NCBI RefSeq assembly: GCF_017837635.1
Contig: NZ_JAGJRS010000007.1
Location: 62,001 to 126,000, forward strand
From: Frateuria flava
GTDB taxonomy: Bacteria > Pseudomonadota > Gammaproteobacteria > Xanthomonadales > Rhodanobacteraceae
DNA length: 64,000 nucleotides
Direction: 5' to 3'
This document shows, one piece after another, positions 49,546 to 61,248 of the stretch (the first letter of the stretch is position 1; the number at the start of each line of letters is the position of its first letter). The notes beneath the pieces are model-generated. The model saw only the letters and a list, made by a program, of their open reading frames with translations, ran no database searches and had not been told where the DNA came from. Position numbers and translations under genes: made by a program.

Positions 49546-50340
49546 GTGCGGCGCTGAGGTAGCTACCACGCCTCGTCGGGAGGCTGGAGTGACGACCCTG
49601 GCCCTGGCCCACACTTCGAGCCGTCCCCTGCGGACCGTGGGGGAAGGTGCCGACAGGCGGATGGGGGCGCTCTTGGGCAGGATGTCGGGAGGGGCTGGGG
49701 CAAGACTTCCCCCATCCGCCCTTCGGGCACCTTCCCCCGTGAACGGGGGAAGGATCCGGGTCGTGGCGGCGCGCTTCAGAGCGGAATGGCGAAGGCGTGC
49801 GGTACGAATGGACTGGCGAACGCCGCAGGCCTTGCTCCCTCTCCCCTCCGGACGTGTGGATTGGCGAACGCCGCAGGTCTTGCTCCCTCTCCCCTCCGGG
49901 GAGAGGGTTGGGGTGAGGGGTCGCTCTTGCGCAGAAGTATGGTTAGTGCGCAAAACCAAGGCGCTCTGACTTCGCGCCGTGCCGGATTTTCCCGCGAGCC
50001 CCGGCCCCTCACCCCGGCCCTCTCCCCGGAGGGGAGAGGGCGCAGAGCGATCCGGCCCTCGCCCGGCGGCAAGTGGGAGCAGAGCGGTGCGGCCCTCGCC
50101 CGGCGAGAGGGAGCAGAGCGGTCCGGCCGTCGCCCGGCGCGGAGGGAGAAGAGCGATCCGGCTCTCTCCCGGCGGCGAGAGGGAGCGGAACGCCTACTCC
50201 GTCTTTGCTTAACGCCAACCTGTGACCGTGCTTGATGTTTGGCGACCGGACCGATGAAATACCGGACTCCCATCACTGCGCGCATGCTGCCTTCACGGCA
50301 CGCTCACGCCACTCATCGAAGCCGTAGGTCGTCCGAAGTC
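49546..50340. other. Repeat-rich intergenic region
   Basis: About 800 bp with no credible gene. Around 49625-49760 it holds the family with GCGGGGGAAGGTGCC-type and CCCCCATCCGCC-type arms, and at 49840-50190 at least two copies of the CTCTCCCC/GGGGAGAG palindromic family separated by degenerate arms. Confidence 0.65.
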
Positions 50341-51645
50341 ATGCCCGTCCGTTCCGTTCGCCTGTCCGTCGCCGCCCTGCTGGGCGCCTGCCTCACCACG
50401 GCCGCACTCGCTGCCGGCCCCGCCCTGACCCTGCGCGGCGACGTCGCCACCACGCGTGGGCTGGTGCAGGACCTGGCCACCGCCTGGACCAAGAGTGGCC
50501 ACGGCAAGGTCGACGTGCAGCCATTCAACACCGCCTCGGGCCTGGACGCGCTGCGCAGCGGCAGCGCCGACATCGCCGGCAGCGCGCGCCCGGGCAACGG
50601 CAGCGCGCAGGAATCGGGGCTGGTGTTCACGCCGGTGGCGTGGGACGGGCTGGTGATGATCACCCATCCGGGCAACCCGGTGAGCAACCTCACCCTCAAG
50701 CAGCTGCACGACATCTATTACGGCAAGATCACCAACTGGAACGAAGTCGGCGGCCGCAGCGAGCCGATGCACGTGTATGCGGTGGCGAGCCCGGGCGATG
50801 GCGTGGAGTTCAGCCTGCGCAAGCTGCTGTTCGGCCGCGGCAACCAGCCGGTGGCGGCGCCGCGCCTGTACGTCAACACCGCCAAGCTGGAAGAGGCGGT
50901 GACGCTCGATCCGAAGGCGATCGGCGTGACCACGCTCTCGCGCGTGGCCGGCAACCGCAAGGTCAAGATGATCCGCATCGACGGCACCGCGCCCAGCGTG
51001 TCCACCGTCGCCAGCGGCAGCTACAAGCTCTATTCCCCGCTCTACCTGGTGACCAACCCGAACAGCCCGCACGCCGCCGAGGCGCAGGCGTTCGTCGATT
51101 TCGCCAAGGGCGACAAGGCTGCGGCGGTGGTGCGCCGCGATGATGCGGTGCCCTACAACGCGGGCAGCGCGCTGGCCGCGGCCGATGCCTCGCGCCGCGC
51201 GGAGATTCTCGCCGCGGTGGGCGCACGCGCCGTACCGCAGCAGCCGTCGGCGCCGAGCGCCGCCCCGCCGGTCGCCGCGCCGGGCGCCACCTACGCCTCG
51301 CGCGCCGCGATTGCACCGACCTCCGAGCGCACTGCCGAAGCCAAGCGCGCGCTGGAAGACCGTCGCGCCAAGGCCGCCGAAAAGGCCAGCCTGAAGGGCG
51401 TCCACGGTGAGGCCACCACGATCGACGCCGCCGCCGCGCGCGGGCCGGCGTTCGCCAAGGTCACCGCCAGCGCCACGGTCAAGCCCACCGTCGCCAAGCC
51501 GCGTACGTACAAGGTCGCCAGCGGCGACACGCTGTCCTCGATCGCCCGTGCGCATGCGGTCGATGTCTCCGACCTGCGCGCATGGAACCACCTGAAGGGC
51601 AATGAGCTGAAGGCCGGCCAGGTGTTGCGCCTCGGCGAGCGCTGA
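50341..51645 (+). CDS. PstS-like substrate-binding protein fused to LysM
   Basis: A 434-residue exported protein, MPVRSVRLSVAALLGACLTT signal, then a PBP-like fold close to phosphate-binding PstS: TLRGDVATTRGLVQDLATAW, NTASGLDALRSGSADIAGSARP, LTLKQLHDIYYGKITNWNEVGG, and a SASGSYKLYSPLYLVTNP-type hinge. After a Pro/Ala/Lys-rich linker (about 293-385) a LysM domain occurs (PRTYKVASGDTLSSIARAHAVDVSDLRAWNHLKGNELKAGQVLRLG, about 386-431). LysM suggests attachment to peptidoglycan. A PstS-LysM fusion is unusual to me. The start at 50341 has no strong ribosome binding site. Confidence 0.82.
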   Translation: MPVRSVRLSVAALLGACLTTAALAAGPALTLRGDVATTRGLVQDLATAWTKSGHGKVDVQPFNTASGLDALRSGSADIAGSARPGNGSAQESGLVFTPVAWDGLVMITHPGNPVSNLTLKQLHDIYYGKITNWNEVGGRSEPMHVYAVASPGDGVEFSLRKLLFGRGNQPVAAPRLYVNTAKLEEAVTLDPKAIGVTTLSRVAGNRKVKMIRIDGTAPSVSTVASGSYKLYSPLYLVTNPNSPHAAEAQAFVDFAKGDKAAAVVRRDDAVPYNAGSALAAADASRRAEILAAVGARAVPQQPSAPSAAPPVAAPGATYASRAAIAPTSERTAEAKRALEDRRAKAAEKASLKGVHGEATTIDAAAARGPAFAKVTASATVKPTVAKPRTYKVASGDTLSSIARAHAVDVSDLRAWNHLKGNELKAGQVLRLGER

Positions 51646-51660
51646 GCGACGGGTGCGCGC

Positions 51661-52359
51661 GTGCGCATCCTCGCGCTGACGCTGGACCTGGATGACACCC
51701 TGTGGCCGGTGCTGCCGGCCCTGGAATGCGCCGACCGCGAGCTGGACGCCTACCTGCGTACGCACCATCCGGAAGTGGCCACGCGCTGGCCGATCCCGGC
51801 GATGCGCCAACTGCGTGCGCAGGTCGCCGCCGAGCGGCGGGACCTGGCGCACGACTTCACCACCCAGCGCCACCTCACCATGCGGCGCGCCTTCGAAGCC
51901 TGCGGGCTGGACGAGGTGCCGATCGAGGCGCTGTGGGAGGTCTACTTCGACGCGCGCAACCGCGTGGAGCTCTACACCGACGCGCTGCCGGCGCTGGAGC
52001 GGATCACCGCGCGCTGGCCGGTGGCCAGCCTGACCAACGGCAACGCGGACCTGGAGCGGATCGGGATCCACACGCACTTCCATTGCCAGGTCTGCGCGCG
52101 GGACACCGGCGTGGGCAAGCCGGACGTGCGCATCTTCCAGGTCGCGGCCGAACGGCTGGGCGTGGCGCCGGAGCACATCCTGCACGTGGGCGACGACGCC
52201 GACCTGGACATGCGCGGCGCGCGCGCGGCCGGGCTGCGCACCGCGTGGATCAACCGCGAGCGCCGGCCGTGGCCGGACGGGCTGGGCGCGCCGCCGGACC
52301 TGGATCTGCCGGACATGGGCGCGCTGGCGGACTGGCTGGAGCGGAGCCAGCGGGTCTAG
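51661..52359 (+). CDS. HAD-family hydrolase (YigB-like)
   Basis: A 232-residue haloacid-dehalogenase-like phosphatase starting at GTG 51661. Motif I is LDLDDTLW (with Asp-x-Asp), motif II is VASLTNGN, and motif IV is HVGDDADLDMRGARAAGLRTAW. The size and cap position fit the HAD-IA/YigB type, which dephosphorylates FMN or small metabolites. It lies 15 bp after the PstS-LysM gene and may be co-transcribed with it. Confidence 0.85.
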   Translation: MRILALTLDLDDTLWPVLPALECADRELDAYLRTHHPEVATRWPIPAMRQLRAQVAAERRDLAHDFTTQRHLTMRRAFEACGLDEVPIEALWEVYFDARNRVELYTDALPALERITARWPVASLTNGNADLERIGIHTHFHCQVCARDTGVGKPDVRIFQVAAERLGVAPEHILHVGDDADLDMRGARAAGLRTAWINRERRPWPDGLGAPPDLDLPDMGALADWLERSQRV

Positions 52360-52873
52360 CCGTCGCTGGCGTCTTTGCCAGCGACCCGCCTCGTCCAGCG
52401 CCTGCTCCGGTGCCTGATTGGCGTGGAGTCGCGGCAAACGGACCTGGGCGATCCAATGCTCCGGGCGCCGTTCCTCGAAGCGAAGATCCATCTGGCCAGT
52501 CAGCCGAAAGCCACATTGGGTCCCGCTTTCGCGGAATGACGGTCGGTCGAGGCGGTCGGGCCGGCTAAGGCGATCGGGGACCCGGGCGGCTGAGGCACTG
52601 GGCAACTGAAGCGCTCCTCCGGGACGCGGACGCCAATCAGTCCCCCCCGGCGAGTAGGCTCGTGTCGCCTGCGATCCGATCTCCCGGCCGAAGCCACAGG
52701 CTCCGCCGCGAACCGCCTTGCCCCTTCTCTTCCATCCGCGTCGGGGGAGAGAGCTGGGGGCAGGCCGTTCCCCCATCCACCCGGACCTTGCCGGAAACCC
52801 AACCCGTGGTTTGGCAAGGCCTCCCCATCGGCGCATCATGTCCGACTCGCTGCAACCGAAGAGGCACGAAGCC
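52360..52873. other. Gene-poor region
   Basis: About 500 bp without a convincing gene. It holds a TTCCCCCATCC-type repeat arm at about 52740-52785. The remainder has only shadow-like frames. Confidence 0.45.
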
Positions 52874-54268
52874 ATGCCGGAGAGTTCCCCGTCCGCCCTG
52901 ATCGAACGCAAGGCCGGCAAGGCCCAGGGCGTCGCCATCGAAACCATCGACAGCGTGCGTTACAAGGACGCCCTCAAGCGCCTAGACGCCAGCCAGCGGC
53001 GCTGGCTGGAGCAGACCGGTTTTGAACCGCGGCCCGGCCGCTTTGCGCTGTTGCCCGATGCCAGCGGCAAGCTCGCCCGCGTGCTGGTGGCGATCGATCC
53101 GTCCGAGCCGCTGGGCGCCCTGGCGGGGCTGCCGTACGCGTTGCCGGCGGGCACCTACCACCTGGCCGAGCACGGCGCGCTCGCCGATACGCACCTGGCG
53201 GCGCTGGGCTGGGCGCTGGGCGCGTACCGGTTCGAGCGCTATCGCAAGCGCGCGCGCGCGCCGGCCACGCTGGCCGTGCCGGGCGCGGAGCTCGCCGCAC
53301 TGGCGCCACTCATCGAGGCGACCGCGCGCGTGCGCGACCTGGTCAACACGCCGACCGAGGACATGGGCCCCGACCACCTGGCCGATGCGGTGAAGCAGTT
53401 GGCCAAGGTGTACAAGGCCAAGCTGCGCGAGTGGGTCGGCGACGAACTGCTGAAGGCCAACTTCCCCACCATCCACGCGGTCGGGCGCGCCAGCCATCGC
53501 GCGCCGCGGCTGGTCGAGCTCACCTGGGGCAAGGCGTCGGACCCGAAGCTGGTGGTGATCGGCAAGGGCGTGTGTTTCGACACCGGCGGCCTGGACATCA
53601 AGCCGTCCGACGGCATGCGCAACATGAAGAAGGACATGGGTGGCGCCGCGCACGCGATCGCGCTGGCCGCGCTCGTGATGCAGGCGAAGCTGCCGGTGCG
53701 GCTCACCCTGCTGATTCCCGCCGTTGAGAACGCCATCGCCGGCAACGCCATGCGTCCGGGCGAGGTGATCACCACCCGCGCCGGCCACACGGTGGAGGTG
53801 GACAACACCGACGCCGAAGGGCGCCTGATCCTGTGCGACGCGATCGCCTACGGCGCCGAGCAGCAGCCGGAGCTGATGTTGGATTTCGCCACCCTGACCG
53901 GCGCGGCGCGCGTGGCGCTGGGGCCGGACCTGCCGGTGCTGTTCGCCAACCAGGATGCGCTGGCTGATGCCGTGCTCGAAGCTGGCTGCGCCGTGGCCGA
54001 TCCGCTGTGGCGGCTGCCGCTGTGGCGTCCGTATCGCAAGATGCTGGAGTCCTCGGTGGCGGACTTCGCCAACTCCGGCGCGTCGCGGCACGCCGGCGCC
54101 ATCACCGCAGCGCTGTACCTGGAACGGTTCGTTCCCGACGGCACGCCGTGGCTGCACCTGGATACCTACGCCTGGAACGACGCCGACCGCCCGGGCCGCC
54201 CCCGCGGTGGCGAAGCGATGGGCCTGCGCGCGATGTTTGCGTTCCTGCGGCAGCGCTACGCGCGCTGA
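52874..54268 (+). CDS. M17 leucyl aminopeptidase family protein
   Basis: A 464-residue cytoplasmic aminopeptidase of family M17. The signature NTDAEGRL (about residues 312-319) is present, as are metal and active-site segments VVIGKGVCFDTGGLDIKPS, KKDMGGAA and GAGAGRP-like AEGRLILCDAIAYG. The N-terminal domain is the usual M17 oligomerisation domain. It releases N-terminal amino acids from peptides. ATG 52874 is preferred because GAGGCACGAAGCC precedes it; an in-frame ATG at 52838 has no ribosome binding site. Confidence 0.9.
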   Translation: MPESSPSALIERKAGKAQGVAIETIDSVRYKDALKRLDASQRRWLEQTGFEPRPGRFALLPDASGKLARVLVAIDPSEPLGALAGLPYALPAGTYHLAEHGALADTHLAALGWALGAYRFERYRKRARAPATLAVPGAELAALAPLIEATARVRDLVNTPTEDMGPDHLADAVKQLAKVYKAKLREWVGDELLKANFPTIHAVGRASHRAPRLVELTWGKASDPKLVVIGKGVCFDTGGLDIKPSDGMRNMKKDMGGAAHAIALAALVMQAKLPVRLTLLIPAVENAIAGNAMRPGEVITTRAGHTVEVDNTDAEGRLILCDAIAYGAEQQPELMLDFATLTGAARVALGPDLPVLFANQDALADAVLEAGCAVADPLWRLPLWRPYRKMLESSVADFANSGASRHAGAITAALYLERFVPDGTPWLHLDTYAWNDADRPGRPRGGEAMGLRAMFAFLRQRYAR

Positions 54269-54813
54269 GTGGCCGCTTCGCGGTATCGCAGGGGTGGGCT
54301 TTTGGCCCCTCTCCCCGCGCCGCAGGAGATGGCGGGCCCAAGCGCATCTTGCGCGCGGATTCCGCTGTGGGATGACGGTGCCGTTCCTGCCCGCCCGTGG
54401 GGCCTCACGCTCCGGTCGCCCCCATCCGCCTGTCGGCACCTTCCCCCGCCAAGCGGGGGAAGGCTCGGGATGTGTATCACGATCCGACCGGTCCTCCCCT
54501 CGCCAGCAGGGGAGGCTCGGGATCTGTCTGGCGACCGACCGGCCTTGCCCGCCTGCGAGGGAAGGCCCGGGATATGGCCTCGACGCGACCGAGTCCTTGC
54601 CCCGCCTGCGGGAGAAGGCTCGGGATGTGGCCTCGATACGACCGGTCCTTCCCCCGCTTGCGGGGGAAGGTGCCCGGAGGGCGGATGGGGGCGACCTTGC
54701 CTCGCGCCCCATCGAAGCGAACCCCCGACGCCGAAGGCTCCGGCGTGGTCGCTCGCCACCCGCCAGTTCCAGCGCATGCGCCGGTGCCTGTGGTTGTCGG
54801 CTACGCTCCGCGC
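54269..54813. other. Repeat-rich intergenic region
   Basis: About 545 bp with no gene. It holds the CCCCCATCCGCC/CGGGGGAAGG family at 54416-54450 and 54650-54690, and between them a tandem series of about 52-bp units beginning AGGCTCGGGAT at 54461, 54513, 54563 and 54616. Confidence 0.7.
54451..54690. repeat. Tandem array of ~52-bp degenerate units
   Basis: Four units, each opening GGAAGGC-TCGGGAT and closing with a GACCGGTCCTT-type and GCGGG-type segment, are spaced 52, 50 and 53 bases apart, with a fifth partial unit. Units diverge in their central parts. Confidence 0.8.
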
Positions 54814-56133
54814 ATGACCGCACCGATCGACGACGTCACCGTCGCGACCTGCCGCAAGCAGGCGCTGGCCGCCGTGCAGCGCGGCGACGTCGCGCTTGCC
54901 GAGCAGGCGTTTTCGCGCCTGCTCGAACAGCGGCCCGATGACGTCGAGGCGCTCCAGTTCCTGGCCTCCTGCCAGCTCGGCCGTGGCGACGCGGGGGCGG
55001 CGATCGGCCTTTTGCACGCCGCGCACCGCATCGAACCCGACGACGCGGCGATCCTGCATCAGCTGGGCACGGCGCAGATCGCGGCCGGCGACCTGCGTAG
55101 CGCCGAGGACAGCCTGCGCAAGGGCCTGGCCCTGGCACCGGGCATGTTCGTCGCGCGCCTGCGCCTGGGCGTGCTGTACGAGCAGCAGGGGCGCCGGCAC
55201 GATGCCGTGACCGCTTACCTCGGCGCGATCAACGCCGCACAGGCGCAGGGCCGCTGGCTCAGTGACGACACCACCGCGCCGGGCGTGCGCGAAGCGGTCA
55301 AGCATGCCACCCAGTACGTAGCCGCTGGCCGGCGCGAACTGTTCGACGCGGTCATCGAGCCGCTGCGCCAGCGCTACGGACGCGCCGAGCTGGCGCGCGT
55401 CGACCAGTGCCTGGCCATCTATCTGCACGAACAGCCCGCTCCCCTGCCCGATCCGCGGCAGCGGCCCCTGTTCCTGTATTTCCCCGGCGTGCCCAGCCAG
55501 ACCTACTACCCCCGCGAGCGCTTTGCGGACCACGCACGGCTGGAGGCGGCCGTCGATGCGATCCGCGCCGAGCTGCGCGAGGTCCTGTCGGAGGCGGGCG
55601 ATCCGTTCGTGCCGTTCCTGGGCGCACCTTCGGCCGCCGCGGTCGCGGCGCGGCTGCTCGACGCCACCGGCCCGCAGGAGGCGGCCTGGGATGCGTTCTT
55701 CTTCTACCGCCACGGCGTGCGCCATGACGCCAACTGCGCGCGCTGTCCGAACACCAGTGCGCTGCTGGACGGCATGCCACTGGTGCGGGTGCGCGACCAC
55801 GCACCGGAAACGCTTTTCTCGGTGCTGCGCCCGGGCACGCACATCCTGCCCCACCGCGGCGTCACCAATACCCGCCTGGTGACGCACCTCCCGCTGATCG
55901 TGCCCCCGGATTGCGCCTTGCGTGTGGGCGGCGAAACCCACGTGTGGGAGGAAGGCCGCTGCGTCACTTTCGACGACACCTTCGAACACGAAGCGTGGAA
56001 CCGCAGCGCTCAGACCCGCGTGGTGCTGATCGCGGACAGCTGGAACCCCGACCTGAGCGAGGTGGAGCGCCTGGCGGTGGCCGACCTGGTCGCCGCCATC
56101 GGCGACTTCAACCGGTCCGTGCCGGAAGCTTGA
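54814..56133 (+). CDS. TPR protein with Asp/Asn beta-hydroxylase domain
   Basis: A 439-residue cytoplasmic protein. TPR-like helices (about residues 8-115: CRKQALAAVQRGDVALAEQAFSRLLEQRPDDVEALQFLASCQL) are followed by an AspH/LpxO-type 2-oxoglutarate/Fe(II) dioxygenase domain. The histidine motif is THILPHRGVTNTRLVTHLPL (H343, H347) and the tail HVWEEGRCVTFDDTFEHEAWN carries the second His. It probably hydroxylates an Asp or Asn residue or a fatty acyl chain. It lies 194 bp upstream of a TonB receptor and sulfotransferase, all in the same orientation. Confidence 0.85.
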   Translation: MTAPIDDVTVATCRKQALAAVQRGDVALAEQAFSRLLEQRPDDVEALQFLASCQLGRGDAGAAIGLLHAAHRIEPDDAAILHQLGTAQIAAGDLRSAEDSLRKGLALAPGMFVARLRLGVLYEQQGRRHDAVTAYLGAINAAQAQGRWLSDDTTAPGVREAVKHATQYVAAGRRELFDAVIEPLRQRYGRAELARVDQCLAIYLHEQPAPLPDPRQRPLFLYFPGVPSQTYYPRERFADHARLEAAVDAIRAELREVLSEAGDPFVPFLGAPSAAAVAARLLDATGPQEAAWDAFFFYRHGVRHDANCARCPNTSALLDGMPLVRVRDHAPETLFSVLRPGTHILPHRGVTNTRLVTHLPLIVPPDCALRVGGETHVWEEGRCVTFDDTFEHEAWNRSAQTRVVLIADSWNPDLSEVERLAVADLVAAIGDFNRSVPEA

Positions 56134-56241
56134 CCGGGACGACGTTCGGCCGTCCAGACGGCCGCAAGATACTGTCATGACAGCCGTCCGGCCGGTGGGT
56201 CGGCCGGGGACTTGTCGACCCATGACTGAGGGCATGGGCAC

Positions 56242-56272
56242 TTGCTTGTTAAACAGTTGTTGCTGTCATACT
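56242..56272 (+). promoter_or_regulatory. Possible promoter of the TonB receptor gene
   Basis: TTGTTA at 56246-56251 and CATACT at 56267-56272 resemble -35 and -10 boxes but at a short 15-base spacing; TTGCTT at 56242 would give 19. A weak call. No Fur box was recognised. Confidence 0.3.
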
Positions 56273-56327
56273 CGGTGCGCTCGACATGAGCGGGGGAAGC
56301 AGGGATTTACTTCACCGGGGAGTGCAC

Positions 56328-59216
<2,889 letters not shown>

Positions 59217-59249
59217 CGACAGCCCGCCCGAAGCTGACCGGCAACAAGG

Positions 59250-59280
59250 AGGGGCCGCGGAGCAGTCCGCGGCCCCTCTT
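59250..59280 (+). terminator. Hairpin terminator after the TonB receptor
   Basis: AGGGGCCGCGGA pairs perfectly with TCCGCGGCCCCT around a four-base loop, followed by CTT. It lies between the receptor and the sulfotransferase genes, so they may be expressed differently. Confidence 0.75.
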
Positions 59281-59316
59281 GCATAATGGGATTCGGCCAA
59301 CCGCGCCCGAGGATGC

Positions 59317-61167
59317 ATGCCCCCATCTGCCACCGAGCTCGCCCACGCCATGGCCGGCGCCTTCAACGCCGGCGACATGGAGCGCGTCATCGCGCTCGCC
59401 GGGCAGGCGGGCGACGCGACGGACGAAGGCATCCAGCTGCTGCTGGGACTGGCGCAACAGGCGACCGGCCGCTACGGCCAGGCCGCAACGACCTTCCATC
59501 ACCTTGCGCACCGTCGACCGGACGCCTCCGCCTACTGGAACAACCTGGGCGTGGCCTGCCGGCTGAGCGGTGACCTGTCCGGTGCCGAGCAGGCCCTCGC
59601 CAAGGCGATCTCGCTGGCGCCCGACGACGCCGACGTGCGCTACAACCTGGGCCTGCTCTACATCCAGCAGCGACGTTGGCCGTTGGCGCGGGAGGCCCTG
59701 CTCGATGCGGTGGACCGTGCACCGCAGGTCATCGAAGCGCGCCTGCAGGCCGCGTATGCCTGCTACGTCTGCGGCGACAACACCTGCCAGGAGGCGATGC
59801 TCGACGGTGCCGGCGACTGGCCCGGGCAACCGGGCGAACAGGCGTTGGTCCTGTCCACCATGCTGTCGGCGCAGGGCGACCTGGAGGCGGCGCTGCGAAC
59901 GCTGGCGCGGGCACAGTTGCCTGGCGAAGCGGCGGGCGACTCCTTGCCGCTGCGCATCACGGCGCAACGGGTGCTGCTGCACGAACGCAACAACCAGCTC
60001 GAGCCCGCCCGACGTGAGCTGGCGCAGTTGCCCCTCGACGCACTCGACCGGTTGCCGCCCGATGCCCACCAGGCGCGCGCGGATGTCTGGCGCGCGCACG
60101 CCGCGCTGGCCATGCGCGGCGGCGCCTACGGCGACGCGGCGGCGTTGTACCGGCGCGCACTCGCGCTTGCCGACGACGACGACACCCGCGTAAGCGCCGC
60201 CTTCGCGCTGGCCTCGGCGTGCGATCGGCTGGGCCGGCACGCGGAGGCCTGGCAAGCCCTGGAAACCGCGCACGCCGGGCAGGTGGAGATCGCGCGCAAC
60301 GTCCTTCCCGAGCTGCTGGCCCCCGGCAGCCAGCCACTGCAGATGGCCGAGGTCGACCGCGCGGCCCATGCGCGCTGGCAGCCGCTGCCCGGTCCGGACA
60401 GCCGGCACAGTCCGGTCTTCGTGGTCGGCTTCCCGCGCTCGGGCACCACGTTGCTGGAGCAGATGCTCGATGCCCATCCGGACTTCCGTTCGATGGACGA
60501 GCGCGCCTTCATCCACGAGCTGACCGAGCGCATGGAGCAGGTCGGCCAGCACTATCCCGCCGACCTGGCGAACCTTACCGGCGCGGAGACCGACCAGTTG
60601 CGCGCCGCCTACTTCCGCATGGTCGACCGCGTGTTGCCCGACCGCGGGCAGCTCCGGCTCATCGACAAGAATCCGCTCAACATGCTGTGCCTGCCGATGA
60701 TCATGCGACTGTTCCCGCAGGCGCGGATCATCCTGTGCCTGCGCCATCCGTGCGACGTTCTGCTCAGCTGCAGCATGCAGCCTTTCCGCTCACCGGCGTT
60801 CATGGTGTTGTGTTCGTCGCTGGAGCGCCTGGCGCGGGGTTACGTGCAGGCCTTCGAGCAGTGGTATCGGCAGGTGGAGGTGTTTGCGCCACGGGTGCTC
60901 GAGTGGCGCTACGAGTCAGTCGTCGGCGACCTCGACAGGCACCTCGCGCAGCTTGCCGCCTTCCTTGAAATCGACAATGCCGCGCCGATGGCCCGCTTTG
61001 CCGAGCATGCGCGCAACAAGCGCTTCATCAGTACGCCCAGCTATGCACAGGTCACCCAGGGTATCCACCCGCGGGCGATCAACCGCTGGCAGGGTTACCG
61101 CGCGCAGTTCGAACCGGTGTTGCCGCTGCTTGCGCCGATGATCGACCGCCTCGGCTACCGCCTCTGA
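59317..61167 (+). CDS. TPR-containing sulfotransferase family protein
   Basis: A 616-residue cytoplasmic protein. The N-terminal half is TPR repeats (YWNNLGVACRLSGDLSGAEQALAKAISLAPDDADVRYNLGLLYIQQRRWPLAREALLDAVDRAP) and the C-terminal domain is sulfotransferase-like with the PAPS 5'-phosphosulfate loop GFPRSGTTLLEQ (Gly371 to Gln382) and a 3'-phosphate motif around Arg476 (RHPCDVLLSC). It may transfer sulfate to an unknown acceptor. GAGG precedes ATG 59317. It sits between the TonB receptor and an M1 peptidase, with the AspH-type protein upstream. Confidence 0.85.
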   Translation: MPPSATELAHAMAGAFNAGDMERVIALAGQAGDATDEGIQLLLGLAQQATGRYGQAATTFHHLAHRRPDASAYWNNLGVACRLSGDLSGAEQALAKAISLAPDDADVRYNLGLLYIQQRRWPLAREALLDAVDRAPQVIEARLQAAYACYVCGDNTCQEAMLDGAGDWPGQPGEQALVLSTMLSAQGDLEAALRTLARAQLPGEAAGDSLPLRITAQRVLLHERNNQLEPARRELAQLPLDALDRLPPDAHQARADVWRAHAALAMRGGAYGDAAALYRRALALADDDDTRVSAAFALASACDRLGRHAEAWQALETAHAGQVEIARNVLPELLAPGSQPLQMAEVDRAAHARWQPLPGPDSRHSPVFVVGFPRSGTTLLEQMLDAHPDFRSMDERAFIHELTERMEQVGQHYPADLANLTGAETDQLRAAYFRMVDRVLPDRGQLRLIDKNPLNMLCLPMIMRLFPQARIILCLRHPCDVLLSCSMQPFRSPAFMVLCSSLERLARGYVQAFEQWYRQVEVFAPRVLEWRYESVVGDLDRHLAQLAAFLEIDNAAPMARFAEHARNKRFISTPSYAQVTQGIHPRAINRWQGYRAQFEPVLPLLAPMIDRLGYRL

Positions 61168-61248
61168 GCCTTCCGCGGCGTGACTTCTGGCCTACTCGCG
61201 GCCGACGCGCACGCGGCATGCTGGCCGATCGAACCCAAGGAGTCCCCC

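Noticed and set aside
50239-50340. Upstream start for the PstS-LysM protein at 50239
   Set aside because: The extension lacks a signal-peptide pattern while ATG 50341 gives a typical Sec signal at once.
56134-56327. Fur box upstream of the TonB receptor
   Set aside because: No GATAATGATTATC-like sequence was seen, so iron control is not supported.
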